Shown: positions 1 to 8,879, numbered from the stretch's first letter. The stretch is 64,000 nucleotides of DNA from Sporomusa acidovorans (GCF_900101845.1 NZ_FNAM01000003.1:76850-140849), one strand, 5' to 3'. Notes: generated by a model not told the origin, from the letters alone. Program-made: numbers and translations.

Positions 1-150
1 TGCAAAGGGTGCTTCATCAATCTGGCTGAAAACGTGTTCGTAAAATATGGGAGCCCAACTGGCCATTAAGCGTTTTTGTTGACTGGGGTGTAAATGCTGG
101 AAGTCATCAAACAAGCGTTCCTGAAGGTGTGAATTATTTTTGCGAAACAT
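1..150 (-). CDS. transposase, N-terminal part (runs off window)
   Basis: An open frame on the minus strand starts at the ATG complementary to 148-150 and runs off the left edge, giving 50 residues. It begins MFRKNNSHLQERLFDDF and continues with LHPSQQKRLMASWAPIFYEH. This style of N-terminus (short basic start, then a helix that precedes the DDE domain) recalls IS1182-type transposases, but I rely on general resemblance only. An AAAGTGAG ribosome site lies 9-10 bases upstream. The catalytic part is outside the window, so intactness cannot be judged. It fits the mobile-element-rich left arm. Confidence 0.5.
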   Translation of the reverse strand, partial: MFRKNNSHLQERLFDDFQHLHPSQQKRLMASWAPIFYEHVFSQIDEAPFA

Positions 151-379
151 TTATATTCGCTCACTTTCAAATATCGTTATGTTTATAATAATAATATTCG
201 ACTTCAAGCAGAAAATCCCTGTTCGCAATACCTACAAAACCTTATTTCATAAGGGCTTTAGGTCATTTTCTCTCGGCAACTGATACCCCTGTGCAGGGGG
301 AGTTTTCGCAGTAGAATCATTTTATAGATAATCTATAATTTGCAATAGGATATAGTTAGACATTGATGGAGGAAGTTTT

Positions 380-1948
380 ATGCGCCCACAACAGATTAGT
401 AAGGTATATTTCTCTTTAACTCATTGGCGTGATTTTAAGCTCAAATTATTTGCTGAAGGCATAATAATTGGCTTTTTTGTTGGCGTCATTATTGTATTAT
501 TTCGTTACCTGCTTGAACAGGCAGAGGGATTGCGTAATGCTGTTTATCACTATCTGCAGGCGGGAAACTCGCCTATTATAGTACTGTTGTTTCTAGGCTT
601 ACTGTGTATTGCCTATGCGCTGAACTGGATCGTTACCTTCGAACCTATGTCTGCCGGTAGCGGCATTCCACAGGTTAAGGGCAAAATCTTGGGCTTAATG
701 GAAATGAATTGGTTAAGGGTTCTGATAAGTAAATTTATTGGAGGAGTACTAGCCATTGGTGCAGGCTTATCTCTAGGCCGTGAAGGACCATCAATTCAAT
801 TGGGTGCAACGATAGGACAGGGATTGAGTCAATTATTTAACAGGACCAAACTGGAAGAACGCTATCTGGTAACAAGTGGAGCCAGTGCGGGATTAGCCGC
901 GGCTTTTAATGCTCCGTTGGCCGGAGTCGTATTTTCTTTGGAGGAACTGCACAAAAACTTTTCACCTACAGTTTTAATGTCCGCTGTAGCTGCGGCGCTA
1001 ACTGCAGCAGTAGTAACACAGCATTTTTTTGGAGTTAATCCGGTATTTAATTTTAATGGACTACCTATTTTCCCGATTTCTTACTACGGGTATATTATTT
1101 TACTGGGTATTGTAATTGGACTATTGGGTGTCGCTTTCAATCGGGTGTTAATAAAAACATTGAATACTTATGAAAAACAAAAGTTGCTATCCGGTATGGG
1201 TAAAGCAGCGTTACCATTGGTTACCGCTGGAATTATCGGATTTATTTTGCCTGATGTCTTAGGTGGCGGTAATAATTTAGTAAATGAATTATCGGCAAAG
1301 TCATTTAGCATCACAATATTGTGCATACTCTTAGCAGCTAAATTTTTCTTCACAATGCTTAGTTATGGTTCGGGTGTCCCGGGGGGAATTTTTTTGCCAA
1401 TGCTGGTTATTGGGGCCTTGGCTGGCAGTGTTTTTAGCCATATTGTTATCCAGATTGGAAATCTAGATTCTTGTTATAGTACTAATATCATAGTTTTATC
1501 GATGGCTGCATATTTTTCTGCGGTCGTTAAAGCCCCTATTACAGGTAGTATCCTGATCATGGAAATGACGGGTTCTTTTAATCATATTCTTTCATTAATT
1601 GTCGTATCCATGACCTCGTATTTTGTTGCAGATATTTTCAAAATAAAACCTATTTATGAAGAACTTTTAGAGCGGTCCCTCAGCAAGCAGGGAAAGGTTC
1701 AGGTAAATATGACTTCAAAGAAACGAGTGATTGTTGAGTTGGCTATTTGTATTGGGTCAAAACTGGAGGGGAGAGAAATAAAAAATATTGACTGGCCGCC
1801 GCAATGTTTATTGATAAGCATTAAGCGCGGTGATAGCGAGCTAGTGCCCAAGGGAGACACACGAATTCAAGTTGGTGATTATTTGTACATATTAGCAAAT
1901 GTTGATCAGGAAAAACAAATCCACGATTTAGCAAAAGAATCGATCTGA
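380..1948 (+). CDS. clcA: CLC-family chloride channel / H+-Cl- exchanger with C-terminal RCK_C (TrkA-C) domain
   Basis: This 522-residue multi-span membrane protein should move chloride across the inner membrane, probably coupled to protons. The three CLC selectivity-filter signatures are visible in order: GSGIPQVKG near residue 94, GREGPSIQLG near 133 and GVPGGIFLPML near 333. The last 75 or so residues after the membrane part (from about KKRVIVELAI) form a soluble TrkA-C/RCK_C-like regulatory domain rather than the CBS pair of many CLCs. Start ATG at 380 has GGAGGAAG 6 bases upstream. A strong terminator follows, so it is probably monocistronic. The length and all signatures look intact. 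Channel versus exchanger cannot be decided by eye. Confidence 0.93.
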   Translation: MRPQQISKVYFSLTHWRDFKLKLFAEGIIIGFFVGVIIVLFRYLLEQAEGLRNAVYHYLQAGNSPIIVLLFLGLLCIAYALNWIVTFEPMSAGSGIPQVKGKILGLMEMNWLRVLISKFIGGVLAIGAGLSLGREGPSIQLGATIGQGLSQLFNRTKLEERYLVTSGASAGLAAAFNAPLAGVVFSLEELHKNFSPTVLMSAVAAALTAAVVTQHFFGVNPVFNFNGLPIFPISYYGYIILLGIVIGLLGVAFNRVLIKTLNTYEKQKLLSGMGKAALPLVTAGIIGFILPDVLGGGNNLVNELSAKSFSITILCILLAAKFFFTMLSYGSGVPGGIFLPMLVIGALAGSVFSHIVIQIGNLDSCYSTNIIVLSMAAYFSAVVKAPITGSILIMEMTGSFNHILSLIVVSMTSYFVADIFKIKPIYEELLERSLSKQGKVQVNMTSKKRVIVELAICIGSKLEGREIKNIDWPPQCLLISIKRGDSELVPKGDTRIQVGDYLYILANVDQEKQIHDLAKESI

Positions 1949-2010
1949 CAATAGCCTTTGCAGTTTCCTAGCGACTCTCACCATTGACGCTAGAGTGGAC
2001 AAATGAGTCC

Positions 2011-2062
2011 AAAACCCTTACAAAAATTTCTCATCTGAGAAGTTTTTGTAAGGGTTTTTTAA
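2011..2062 (+). terminator. intrinsic terminator after clcA
   Basis: Inverted repeat AACCCTTACAAAAA / TTTTTGTAAGGGTT with an internal CTC..GAG extension, followed by a T-run. It closes the clcA transcript; A-runs on the left arm would also allow use from the other strand. Confidence 0.85.
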
Positions 2063-2138
2063 GTTGAAATTACTGTGTATTGTAAAAATATGTCGGTATT
2101 TACAGTAAAAACGGGAAAAATGAGAACATGTTACTTTT

Positions 2139-2154
2139 TGGCACGATTTTTGCA
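2139..2154 (+). promoter_or_regulatory. sigma-54 (-24/-12) promoter
   Basis: TGGCACG-N4-TTGCA matches the sigma-54 consensus, with the invariant GG and GC dinucleotides separated by exactly 10 bases. It lies about 160 bp upstream of the cheW fragment. The gene it first served may have been lost in the deletions seen just downstream. No sigma-54 activator gene is in the window. Confidence 0.7.
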
Positions 2155-2312
2155 ATATATAATTACTGGATTCATTGACTAATTGGTAAAGGGGGAGAAT
2201 ACAATCTATTGATCTGTAGGTTTGCCAATCAATGCGAAAAGCTATTCAAAAGCTTTTTTGTCAGCATAGGATTTTTGGTGGATGTCTAAAACAAGCGATT
2301 GGAGTAATTATT

Positions 2313-3238
2313 ATGGAAAAGAATAAAGGTATCTTGCTGGAGTCAGGCACAAACGAATTTGAGATTATTGAATTTTCGGTGGGGAATATCGCTTATGGCA
2401 TCAACGTAGCCAAGGTCAGAGAAATAATAAATTTAGTTTCTGTTACTGCCATGCCCAACTCGCATGCGTATATTGATGGAATCTTTACTTTGCGCGGTAA
2501 AATAATGCCGCTTGTTAATTTGGCAACTTGTTTACACAATGATAAAGCACAAGCTGCTGCAGCCAAAATAATAGTCGCTGAGATGAATAGTGTTTATATA
2601 GGTTTTAAGGTTGACGAAGTCTCAAGAATCCATCGCATCTCCTGGGACCAAATGGAGCCGGCGCCAAACATAGTGGATTCAGAGCGGGTTATTGGGGTTG
2701 TAAAGATGGAAAATCGTTTGATTGTCTTGCTGGATTTTGAAATGCGGCAATTGAGGCGGCAAGAGCCGGCGAAGCAGGCAGAGGCTTTGCCGTGGTTGCT
2801 GAAGAAGTCAGGAAACTTGCCGAGCAATCACAAGATGCTGCGAAACAAATAACCGAGTTGATAAGTGAAGTACAAGCAAAAACTGATAGTGCTGTAACCT
2901 ATATGAATGATGGTAAAAAAGAAGTAGATACAGGAACAAACGTTGTATCTATGGCAGGTCAAAGTTTCGAAGAAATATTGACAATGATAAGAAATATGAC
3001 GAATCAAATTCACGAAACATCTGCAGCTGTACAGGAAATTACGAATGGTATTCAAAGGGTTGTAAATGCAGTTCAGGATAATGAGAAAGAAAGCCGGAAA
3101 ACGGCGGAACAAACGCAGACTATCTCAGCGGCAACAGAAGAACAGTCTGCGTCTGTGGAAGAAATTGCTTCTGCCAGCCAGCATTTAGCAAAAATGGCAG
3201 AGGAATTGCAACAGGCTATCCGAAAGTTTAAGATTTAA
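2313..3238 (+). pseudogene. cheW fused out of frame to the 3' part of an mcp gene
   Basis: The first part encodes a CheW coupling domain from MEKNKGILLES (ATG 2313, GGAG 8 bases upstream) to about IVLLDF. At about 2738-2741 the homology changes frame to a methyl-accepting chemotaxis signalling domain, which reads [20 protein letters not shown] and runs to a normal C-terminus (QQAIRKFKI). The CheW frame continues only as nonsense to 2852. CheW lacks its last strands, and the receptor lacks its sensor, membrane and HAMP parts. This looks like a deletion that joined two chemotaxis genes. A designed CheW-MCP fusion is unlikely because the two parts are in different frames. An internal start could still give a soluble signalling-tip fragment. 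Confidence 0.8.
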
Positions 3239-3265
3239 GCAAGCTAATGGTCTACGGCATTTTAA

Positions 3266-3559
3266 AAGAAAACGGCGACAAAGGGGGCAATCGTTAGTCT
3301 TACCCGGTCACTATCGCTATCCTTGGAGCCGGAGCACATTCGTGTAAACGCAGTAGCGCCTGGGCCAATTTGGACTCCATTAAATCCATCGAGCTATCCT
3401 GCTGAGCATATCAAGCATTTTGGTGCTTATACTCCCATGAAGCGTGCCGGACAACCGTTTGAAGTAGCCCCGGCATATGTATATCTGGCAAGTGATGACT
3501 CCAGATATGTATCAGGGCAAGTAATTCATGTAAATGGAGGCACTATTACTGAAACGTAG
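3266..3559 (+). pseudogene. short-chain dehydrogenase/reductase, C-terminal fragment
   Basis: The frame reads TATKGAIVSLTRSLSLSLEP, then HIRVNAVAPGPIWTPL, and ends VSGQVIHVNGGTITET. This is the second half of a classical SDR fold, beginning at the catalytic-lysine helix (YxxxK region, tyrosine missing). A stop codon precedes it at 3263, and the NAD-binding Rossmann half with TGxxxGxG is absent. It directly follows the broken mcp gene. It is a 5'-truncated remnant, not an active enzyme. Confidence 0.8.
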
Positions 3560-3655
3560 CGGGAACTAATGGGGAACTAGATAGACGTGCATTTGTTTGG
3601 AAGGCTATTGTCGAAGCGGCGATCTTTTGGTAATATGTGAAGGTAACAGAAAAAT

Positions 3656-3686
3656 CCAAAGCCACCCTTATGGCTTTGGGTTTTTG
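3656..3686 (+). terminator. intrinsic terminator after SDR remnant
   Basis: Perfect arms CCAAAGCCA / TGGCTTTGG with a 6-base loop and a GTTTTT tail. It is the natural end of the lost SDR transcript. Confidence 0.75.
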
Positions 3687-3898
3687 CTACTATGGGGGGC
3701 AGAAAATTTTAGTAAGGCTGTGGTTCAATCCCCTGTAATTTTTGAATTTGAGGGAGTTTATACGAGATTATGCCATGCCAAGGAATAGTAATGAAAAAAT
3801 AGAAGTATTTTAAATAAAAGTGAAGAATTATACTATTATGGGATGTTATAATTTCATTGATATATACTCCATTACGTTATGAAAGGAATTTTTGCTTT

Positions 3899-5350
3899 AT
3901 GAAACCTGAAATTAGAAAAATAAATTTAAGAATAGAAAGATCTATAGAAAATTGGGAAATATATCACGCACTGCGCGAAATTATAGCAAATGCTTTTGAT
4001 GAGCAATACATAACTAATTCCAAAGACATCACTATATTTAAGGATGAAAAGAACAATTGGCATATCAGGGACTTTGGCCGCGGGATTAAAGCTGAATGCT
4101 TTACGCAAGACGAGAGCACGGAAAAATTATCCAATCCTAATTTGATCGGAAAATTTGGGGTGGGGTTAAAAGAGGCTTTGGCAACTTTGGACCATAATAA
4201 TATAAGCGTTATTATCAAATCTTGCCATGGCTTATTTACTTTCGGTAAATCACCCCAGGATGGTTCTAACAATATAGTTACACTGATTTCTATATACCCG
4301 CCGAAAAATACTACTTTTCTCGGAACCGAATTTATTTTTAGAGGAATAAGTGATAAAGACATTGAGCAAGCCAAAAATTTATTTTTAAGGTTTTCAGAGT
4401 CATTTGTTTTAGAAAATGCCGCTGTGGGTCAAGTTCTTAAAAAAAATGGCAATTATGCCGCTATTTATATCAATGGAGTAAAGGCTGCCAGTGAACAAAA
4501 TTTTTTATTTAGCTACAATATAACATCATTAGATAGTAAGATGCTTAAAACTATATACCGTGAACGGCCACATGTTGGCCGCAGTGCTTATGCCGATAAG
4601 GTAAAGGAAATTTTAGTTTCCTGTAGAACGCAAAAGTTAGCCAAACTATTGATTAATGATATGGCTAATTATTCGCAGGGAACTAATCATGATGAACTAA
4701 GTTGGCTCGAAGTACAGGAGAATGCTATCAAGATATTAAACTCCTTTTCAAAAGCAATTTTCCTAACTCCCGAGGATTTACAAAATTACGCTAATTTAGT
4801 GGACAGGGCCCAGGGAGAAAGATATGAAATTATCAAAATTCCTAGCAACTTAAAACAACGTATTCACGGCTCTCTCGACATTACTGGTACGCCAATACGA
4901 AATATTGATCAATTTTATCATGATTACAAAAAAGGATTTAAATTTAGATTCGTTGCCACCGAAGACCTTCAGCCTGACGAACGTGAAATTTTTAATACAA
5001 CAACTACGATTTTTAACATGATTGGCGGTAAACCGGTTCATGTAAAACACATAGAAATAGCCGAAAAAATGCTAAAAGAGTTAAAAAGCAATCAAGAAGC
5101 GGATGGCTTTTGGGATTCTTCAACCGGAACAATCATAATTAACCGCTCACAGCTTACGAGTATAAAAAATTATACGGCAACCTTACTGCATGAATTATCA
5201 CACGCAACAAGCGGCTCTCCAGATGAAAGCCGTAATTTCGAAAATGAATTAACCAAACTTTTAGGAAGCTTATCGGCGCGTTTATTTGAAAAAAAGCAAC
5301 CTCCCGAGAAGATGCAAACACGTTTTTGGCATAAATTTTTAAAAAAGTGA
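3899..5350 (+). CDS. GHKL (Bergerat) ATPase with C-terminal HExxH metallopeptidase-like motif
   Basis: About 483 residues; I do not recognise a named family. The N-terminal 120 or so residues are a GHKL ATPase fold: N-box LREIIANAFDEQ, G1 box IRDFGRGI and G2 box GKFGVGLKEA, as in Hsp90/MutL/MORC proteins. Near the C-terminus TATLLHELSHATSG carries an HExxH zinc motif with acidic residues after it, as in minimal zincins. Start ATG 3899 (MKPEIRKINL) is preferred over the longer frame because AAAGGA lies 11 bases upstream. It stands alone between gene remnants and looks intact. An ATP-switched protease or chaperone-like role is inference only. Confidence 0.7.
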   Translation: MKPEIRKINLRIERSIENWEIYHALREIIANAFDEQYITNSKDITIFKDEKNNWHIRDFGRGIKAECFTQDESTEKLSNPNLIGKFGVGLKEALATLDHNNISVIIKSCHGLFTFGKSPQDGSNNIVTLISIYPPKNTTFLGTEFIFRGISDKDIEQAKNLFLRFSESFVLENAAVGQVLKKNGNYAAIYINGVKAASEQNFLFSYNITSLDSKMLKTIYRERPHVGRSAYADKVKEILVSCRTQKLAKLLINDMANYSQGTNHDELSWLEVQENAIKILNSFSKAIFLTPEDLQNYANLVDRAQGERYEIIKIPSNLKQRIHGSLDITGTPIRNIDQFYHDYKKGFKFRFVATEDLQPDEREIFNTTTTIFNMIGGKPVHVKHIEIAEKMLKELKSNQEADGFWDSSTGTIIINRSQLTSIKNYTATLLHELSHATSGSPDESRNFENELTKLLGSLSARLFEKKQPPEKMQTRFWHKFLKK

Positions 5351-5359
5351 TCTAAGATA

Positions 5360-5464
5360 CTTCCAAGAGAAATCAAAAAAGAAGAAGCAAAACAGTTTCT
5401 GCAAATTCAAACGTTAAATGATGGCTATTATCTAAGTGTTGAATTGGTAACTTATGTAGAATAA
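5360..5464 (+). pseudogene. 34-codon C-terminal gene remnant, family unknown
   Basis: The frame LPREIKKEEAKQFLQIQ continues to LSVELVTYVE-stop, with no start codon or ribosome site, directly before a terminator. Its composition looks like real protein, not random frame, but I cannot name a family. It may be the tail of a gene whose front was deleted. Confidence 0.3.
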
Positions 5465-5510
5465 GAACCGTCCTAGCCTTGAAAATGCATGGTTAGGGCA
5501 GTTCTTTTAA
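5465..5510 (+). terminator. intrinsic terminator
   Basis: Arms GAACCGTCCTAGCC and GGTTAGGGCAGTTC pair over 14 positions with two G-T wobbles and one mismatch, followed by TTTT. Confidence 0.65.
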
Positions 5511-5611
5511 TCAGAGTTAACGGCCTGTTTATTTTGCTAAATATGGATGAAATTGAAGTACGTATTACTTTGCTATAATAAAATATTATTTTGTATTTAA
5601 AATAAGTATAC

Positions 5612-5707
5612 ATGACTGGACTGTGTACTAATTCTATCGATAATTTAATTGAGCTTGCTGATAAGGCTCTGTATAGTAGTAAGCATAGTAAAAAAAGTAA
5701 TTCATGA
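5612..5707 (+). pseudogene. GGDEF (diguanylate cyclase) C-terminal fragment
   Basis: The frame reads SIDNLIELADKALYSSKHSKK, the typical last helix of a GGDEF domain (ADKALYxAK). The GGDEF active site and everything before it are missing. The end merges with an amidotransferase remnant in another frame at about 5690-5705, so this is another deletion junction. Confidence 0.7.
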
Positions 5708-5885
5708 TAATATTTGGGCTGTTCAGTTTCATCCCGAATTTAACGCGAAAGTAATGTTGGCTTATGTTGAAGAAGAAAGTCAGGCACTTAGCAAGGAGGG
5801 ATTTGATGTCGATAAATTAAAAAACAGGATACAAGATCATTCTTACGGACAGTGCCTGTTGCGTCGATTTATCAGCCTTGTGTGA
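5694..5885 (+). pseudogene. class-I glutamine amidotransferase, C-terminal fragment
   Basis: The reading HDNIWAVQFHPEFNAKVML contains the HPE motif with the catalytic His and Glu of class-I (triad) glutamine amidotransferases, and the reading continues 45 residues to a stop. The nucleophile-elbow half with the catalytic Cys is absent, so the fragment cannot be active. It begins inside the tail of the GGDEF remnant. The longer open frame from 5649 is only an accident of the junction. Confidence 0.75.
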
Positions 5886-6004
5886 TTCCTGGGGTGAATT
5901 TAGCTACATATAGCCCTGCCGTTCAAGTCTTGAAATACTCTTAGTTTTATGTTCTCTTGGCTTCTGCTGCGGGATGAGAGTATCACGAAATAAAGTCTAA
6001 ACGG

Positions 6005-6700
6005 TTAGGTTGTACCCATCAGCTGTAATAGCAACGGTACAAAGCCAGGGGCTAGAAGGGTTGTAATAATGCCTGCGAATATCATTGCCAGGCTGGCAAT
6101 GGCTGTTTCCATTTTTCCATATTCCTGTGCTTTGGCAGTACCCGTTCCGTGAGCAGCCACACCCAGTATTAAGCCTTTGGTTATGGGGCTGACATGTTTT
6201 AGCGAGCGGAAAACGACGGGGCTCAACATACTGCCGGTAATACCTGTAAAAATTACAAAGACAGCTGTCAGCGCCGGTATTCCGCCAAGTTGTCTGGACA
6301 CATCGATAGCAAGCGGCGTGGTAATAGAGCGAGGTGCAAGACTTTGCATCATCTGCGGATCTAAATGTAATAGCTTTGACATCATCAGGGAGGTTACCAT
6401 GGCAAAAACGGCACCGCAAACAATGCTAACGGCAAGTTCCGGCAAATAGAACCGTAGAATTCTTCTGTATTTATATAATGGCACAGCCAGCGCCACTGTC
6501 GCCGGCTGTAGCATAGAACTTAATAAAGCGGCTCCGGGATCATACAAATCGTAGGAAATATGAAATAGCTTCAAGCCGGCAATTAAAAGAATTGGGCAGC
6601 TAAGTATTGGCAGCAGGAACACAGATGAAAATTGGTGGTAAAAATGCTGCAACAGCTTATAGAGAATAATGGTTATAGACACACTTAACAGTGCAAACAT
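6005..6700 (-). CDS. lrgB: LrgB/CidB-family membrane protein
   Basis: A 231-residue hydrophobic inner-membrane protein. The family hallmark PRSITTPLAIDVSRQLGG is present and is followed by a long glycine-rich helix (ILGVAAHGTGTAKA). LrgB proteins pair with holin-like LrgA/CidA and have been linked to murein hydrolase control and, in some bacteria, to uptake or export of small organic acids. Start ATG 6700 has AAAGGAG 7 bases upstream. It begins 3 bases after the preceding lrgA-like gene ends, so the two form an operon, with a LysR gene further upstream on the same strand. Confidence 0.9.
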   Translation of the reverse strand: MFALLSVSITIILYKLLQHFYHQFSSVFLLPILSCPILLIAGLKLFHISYDLYDPGAALLSSMLQPATVALAVPLYKYRRILRFYLPELAVSIVCGAVFAMVTSLMMSKLLHLDPQMMQSLAPRSITTPLAIDVSRQLGGIPALTAVFVIFTGITGSMLSPVVFRSLKHVSPITKGLILGVAAHGTGTAKAQEYGKMETAIASLAMIFAGIITTLLAPGFVPLLLQLMGTT

Positions 6701-6703
6701 GGA

Positions 6704-7111
6704 TTATCTCCTTTCCTGGTAGCGCATGAGTGTTTCTGTTATAATTCCTACCACCAGCATAACTCCTAGCGTGCCGATGGTAATAACTACAAAGAACGAT
6801 AATCCGTTTTGCTTTAGTAGTGGCTCAAATTGCATAACGGCAACCGCTGACGGAATAAAAAAAAGAACCAATTCGGCAATTAACAGGCTGGCTCCGGCCT
6901 CAACCCAGCTAAGCGGCAAAATTCGTAATTGCAGAGCAATAAACAGAAAGGCAATACCCAGGATACTTCCCGGTATCCCCCAGGCCATGTGCCGGGCGAG
7001 GAGATTGCTCAGCCAGGCAATTACCCCTAAAAAACTTACCTGGACAACAATTTTCAAAAGCGTTTTTGCCTTTGTCAGAAATACCGGTGACACTGTATCT
7101 AGCTTCCGCAT
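6704..7111 (-). CDS. lrgA: LrgA/CidA-family holin-like membrane protein
   Basis: Four predicted membrane spans, with the family pattern of a first span, LGIAFLFIALQLRILPLSWVE, and a final long hydrophobic helix ending in a basic tail. CidA/LrgA proteins oligomerise in the inner membrane and work with LrgB. I chose ATG 7111 (MRKLDTVSPVF, 135 residues), close to the usual family length; the open frame extends to a TTG at 7225 but would add 38 atypical residues. No clear ribosome site precedes 7111, so translation may be coupled to the small frame upstream. Confidence 0.8.
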   Translation of the reverse strand: MRKLDTVSPVFLTKAKTLLKIVVQVSFLGVIAWLSNLLARHMAWGIPGSILGIAFLFIALQLRILPLSWVEAGASLLIAELVLFFIPSAVAVMQFEPLLKQNGLSFFVVITIGTLGVMLVVGIITETLMRYQERR

Positions 7112-7151
7112 AGCATTTTTCTGCAGAAGCAGAAGAGGAAAAATAGTTTGC

Positions 7152-7307
7152 TTAAGACGGAACAGCAATTTCCCAGAACCATTTTTCTCTGGTAATATCA
7201 CGAACAAGGTTTTTTTTCGTTGCAACAGTGTTAGCAGTGTCAGGTTTCTTTGGTTCAGATTGCTTTTGCGTATTTACGGGGTCTATTACAGTTGGGGGCG
7301 TGTTCAA
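7152..7307 (-). CDS. 51-residue leader ORF before lrgAB
   Basis: TTG at 7307 is preceded by a strong AAAGGAGG and opens a frame MNTPPTVIDPVNTQKQ.. ending KWFWEIAVPS-stop at 7152, 40 bases before the preferred lrgA start. It is hydrophilic and rich in P, T and K, with an aromatic tail, and has no recognised family. It could be a small partner or leader peptide, or the stranded 5' end of a longer gene. The strong ribosome site is the main support. Confidence 0.4.
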   Translation of the reverse strand: MNTPPTVIDPVNTQKQSEPKKPDTANTVATKKNLVRDITREKWFWEIAVPS

Positions 7308-7495
7308 GATACTAACCTCCTTTAAGTACACACAAAGGTTTATATTTTGTATGTTTGTGTTTTATTGTACTGGCGCGAAGCGCGCAAGTACAATATATGT
7401 TGCGCATAGGCCTATTCTTATTGTGAATAGGTCTAATATATTTCAGTGTAAAAATTATGAAAAAATATAAGAAAAGACCTGGCTTGTGCCAAGTC

Positions 7496-8425
7496 CTAGT
7501 CGTTTTCCGCCGCAATAATATCAATATCCATATCCTTAAAACCAGAAAAAGTACGGGCAAACTGAATCCACTGACGGGCGGCGTGCGGAAGGTAGCGTCC
7601 TCTTTTCCATATAACTCCTAATTGCAAGTAAATCGGTTTTCCAGCCAATGGCCGGCTGACTACCTGACTGCTATCCAATTGACGGCAAATGCGGGTTGGC
7701 AAAAGGACAATTCCCACATTGGCGGCGACGATCTGAATCATAAATTCTAACTGTGAAGTTTCAAAGATGATTTTAGGATCAAAGCCTTCACGGCGGCAGC
7801 GCTCAATAATTTGGTCATGCAGCCGGAAATCCTTGCTATACAGCACGAAGGACTCTTCCGCTAAATCGGCTATAGCAACTGCTGAATAGGCTGCCAAAGA
7901 GTGTTCGGGATGCATGACCACTGCTAACGAATCCCGTGTAAGCCAGAACATCTCATATAATTCTTCATTGGTAACTGGCGTCGATACAATACCAATATCC
8001 AGTTCCCCCTCCTGAACACCCTTTTCAATCGTTTTTGAACCAAACTCAAACAACTGAAATTCAATATTGGGGTGTTCTTTCTTAAAAACTCCCAGCACTT
8101 TTGAAAACATAGTTACACTGGTAATCGGTGGAAACCCTATGCGGATTTTACCCGACTTTTCCGCCAATATTCCGTCCAGGCTGGTAGTATTAAGGTTATC
8201 AAACAACGCAACAATTTGCTGTGCTTGTTCCCAAAAGGCAATGCCGGCATCAGTCAGTTCCACGTGTTTAGTATCACGGTAAAACAATTCAATGCCCATC
8301 TGCGCTTCTATTTCTTTGATCATTTTGCTAATTGACGGTTGCGATATGTGAATTTGTTCGGCTGCTTTTGTGAAATTTCCGCAGCGGGCCACCGTCATAA
8401 AACACTCCAAATGTCTGATTTCCAT
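7496..8425 (-). CDS. LysR-type transcriptional regulator
   Basis: About 309 residues. The N-terminal winged helix has the LysR pattern MEIRHLECFMTVARCGNFTK, then AAEQIHISQPSISKMIKEIE, and is followed by a two-lobe periplasmic-binding-protein-like effector domain. Start ATG 8425 is chosen because GGAG lies 8 bases upstream; a TTG two codons earlier is possible. It is encoded directly upstream of and in line with the lrgAB-type pair. In several Firmicutes a LysR protein (CidR) activates cid/lrg operons in response to acetate or pyruvate metabolism, so this is probably the local regulator. The effector here is unknown. Confidence 0.87.
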   Translation of the reverse strand: MEIRHLECFMTVARCGNFTKAAEQIHISQPSISKMIKEIEAQMGIELFYRDTKHVELTDAGIAFWEQAQQIVALFDNLNTTSLDGILAEKSGKIRIGFPPITSVTMFSKVLGVFKKEHPNIEFQLFEFGSKTIEKGVQEGELDIGIVSTPVTNEELYEMFWLTRDSLAVVMHPEHSLAAYSAVAIADLAEESFVLYSKDFRLHDQIIERCRREGFDPKIIFETSQLEFMIQIVAANVGIVLLPTRICRQLDSSQVVSRPLAGKPIYLQLGVIWKRGRYLPHAARQWIQFARTFSGFKDMDIDIIAAEND

Positions 8426-8626
8426 AACCAATGCTCCTTATTTGTACGGACAGCTACAGCCCCACATTTACTATCCAGGAAACACATGCGAATACTCTAT
8501 TTTATCTAGATTAAGCAGATCGTGTCAATGGAAATCGCTAAAAAAGGAAAGCTGTGTTTCCTGTACCCGAATTATAAGCGATCAGCTAAACTTGACATTT
8601 CCGGGAGTTGCCAGCAGTGATGGAAT

Positions 8627-8675
8627 AAAAAAACACGGTTCCACCGAAGCTTGGACTGGTGGAAGCCGTGTTTTT
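8627..8675. terminator. bidirectional intrinsic terminator
   Basis: Long perfect arms (AACACGGTTCCACC with its complement) flanked by A-run and T-run, so it can work from both strands. The rest of the gap 8426-8879 holds the presumed promoter of the LysR gene and no convincing gene. An open frame VLDDLYNDMESLSSKIQQ.. at about 8737-8878 has no start and may be a remnant. Confidence 0.8.
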
Positions 8676-8822
8676 GGATCCTAGTGATGCGGAGTCATTG
8701 ATCGAGTTACCATTACGCTGCTTATGCAAGTTTATTTAGGTTCTTGATGATCTATATAATGATATGGAAAGTTTGTCCAGTAAAATACAACAGGACAGTG
8801 GTGTCAATTTCACAAATGCAAG

Positions 8823-8858
8823 TAGACGTCTGCTAGTAAAAAGGACGTCTATTTTTTT
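8823..8858 (+). terminator. terminator / attenuator just before parA
   Basis: Arms TAGACGTC / GACGTCTA with a 13-base loop and seven Ts. It ends about 20 bases before the parA start, so it either insulates the ParAB operon or attenuates a transcript that begins upstream. Confidence 0.7.
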
Positions 8859-8879
8859 CCAGAAAAGGGGGAAATAATT

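Noticed and set aside
2313..3238. A natural CheW-MCP fusion receptor
   Set aside because: The CheW and receptor parts are in different frames and the receptor part starts in the middle of its signalling helix.
3597..3788. 63-codon open frame after the SDR remnant
   Set aside because: It runs through a clear terminator hairpin and has no ribosome site or protein-like pattern.
8737..8878. Open frame before parA (LYNDMESLSSKIQQ..)
   Set aside because: No start codon or ribosome site, and it crosses the terminator before parA; kept only as a possible remnant.
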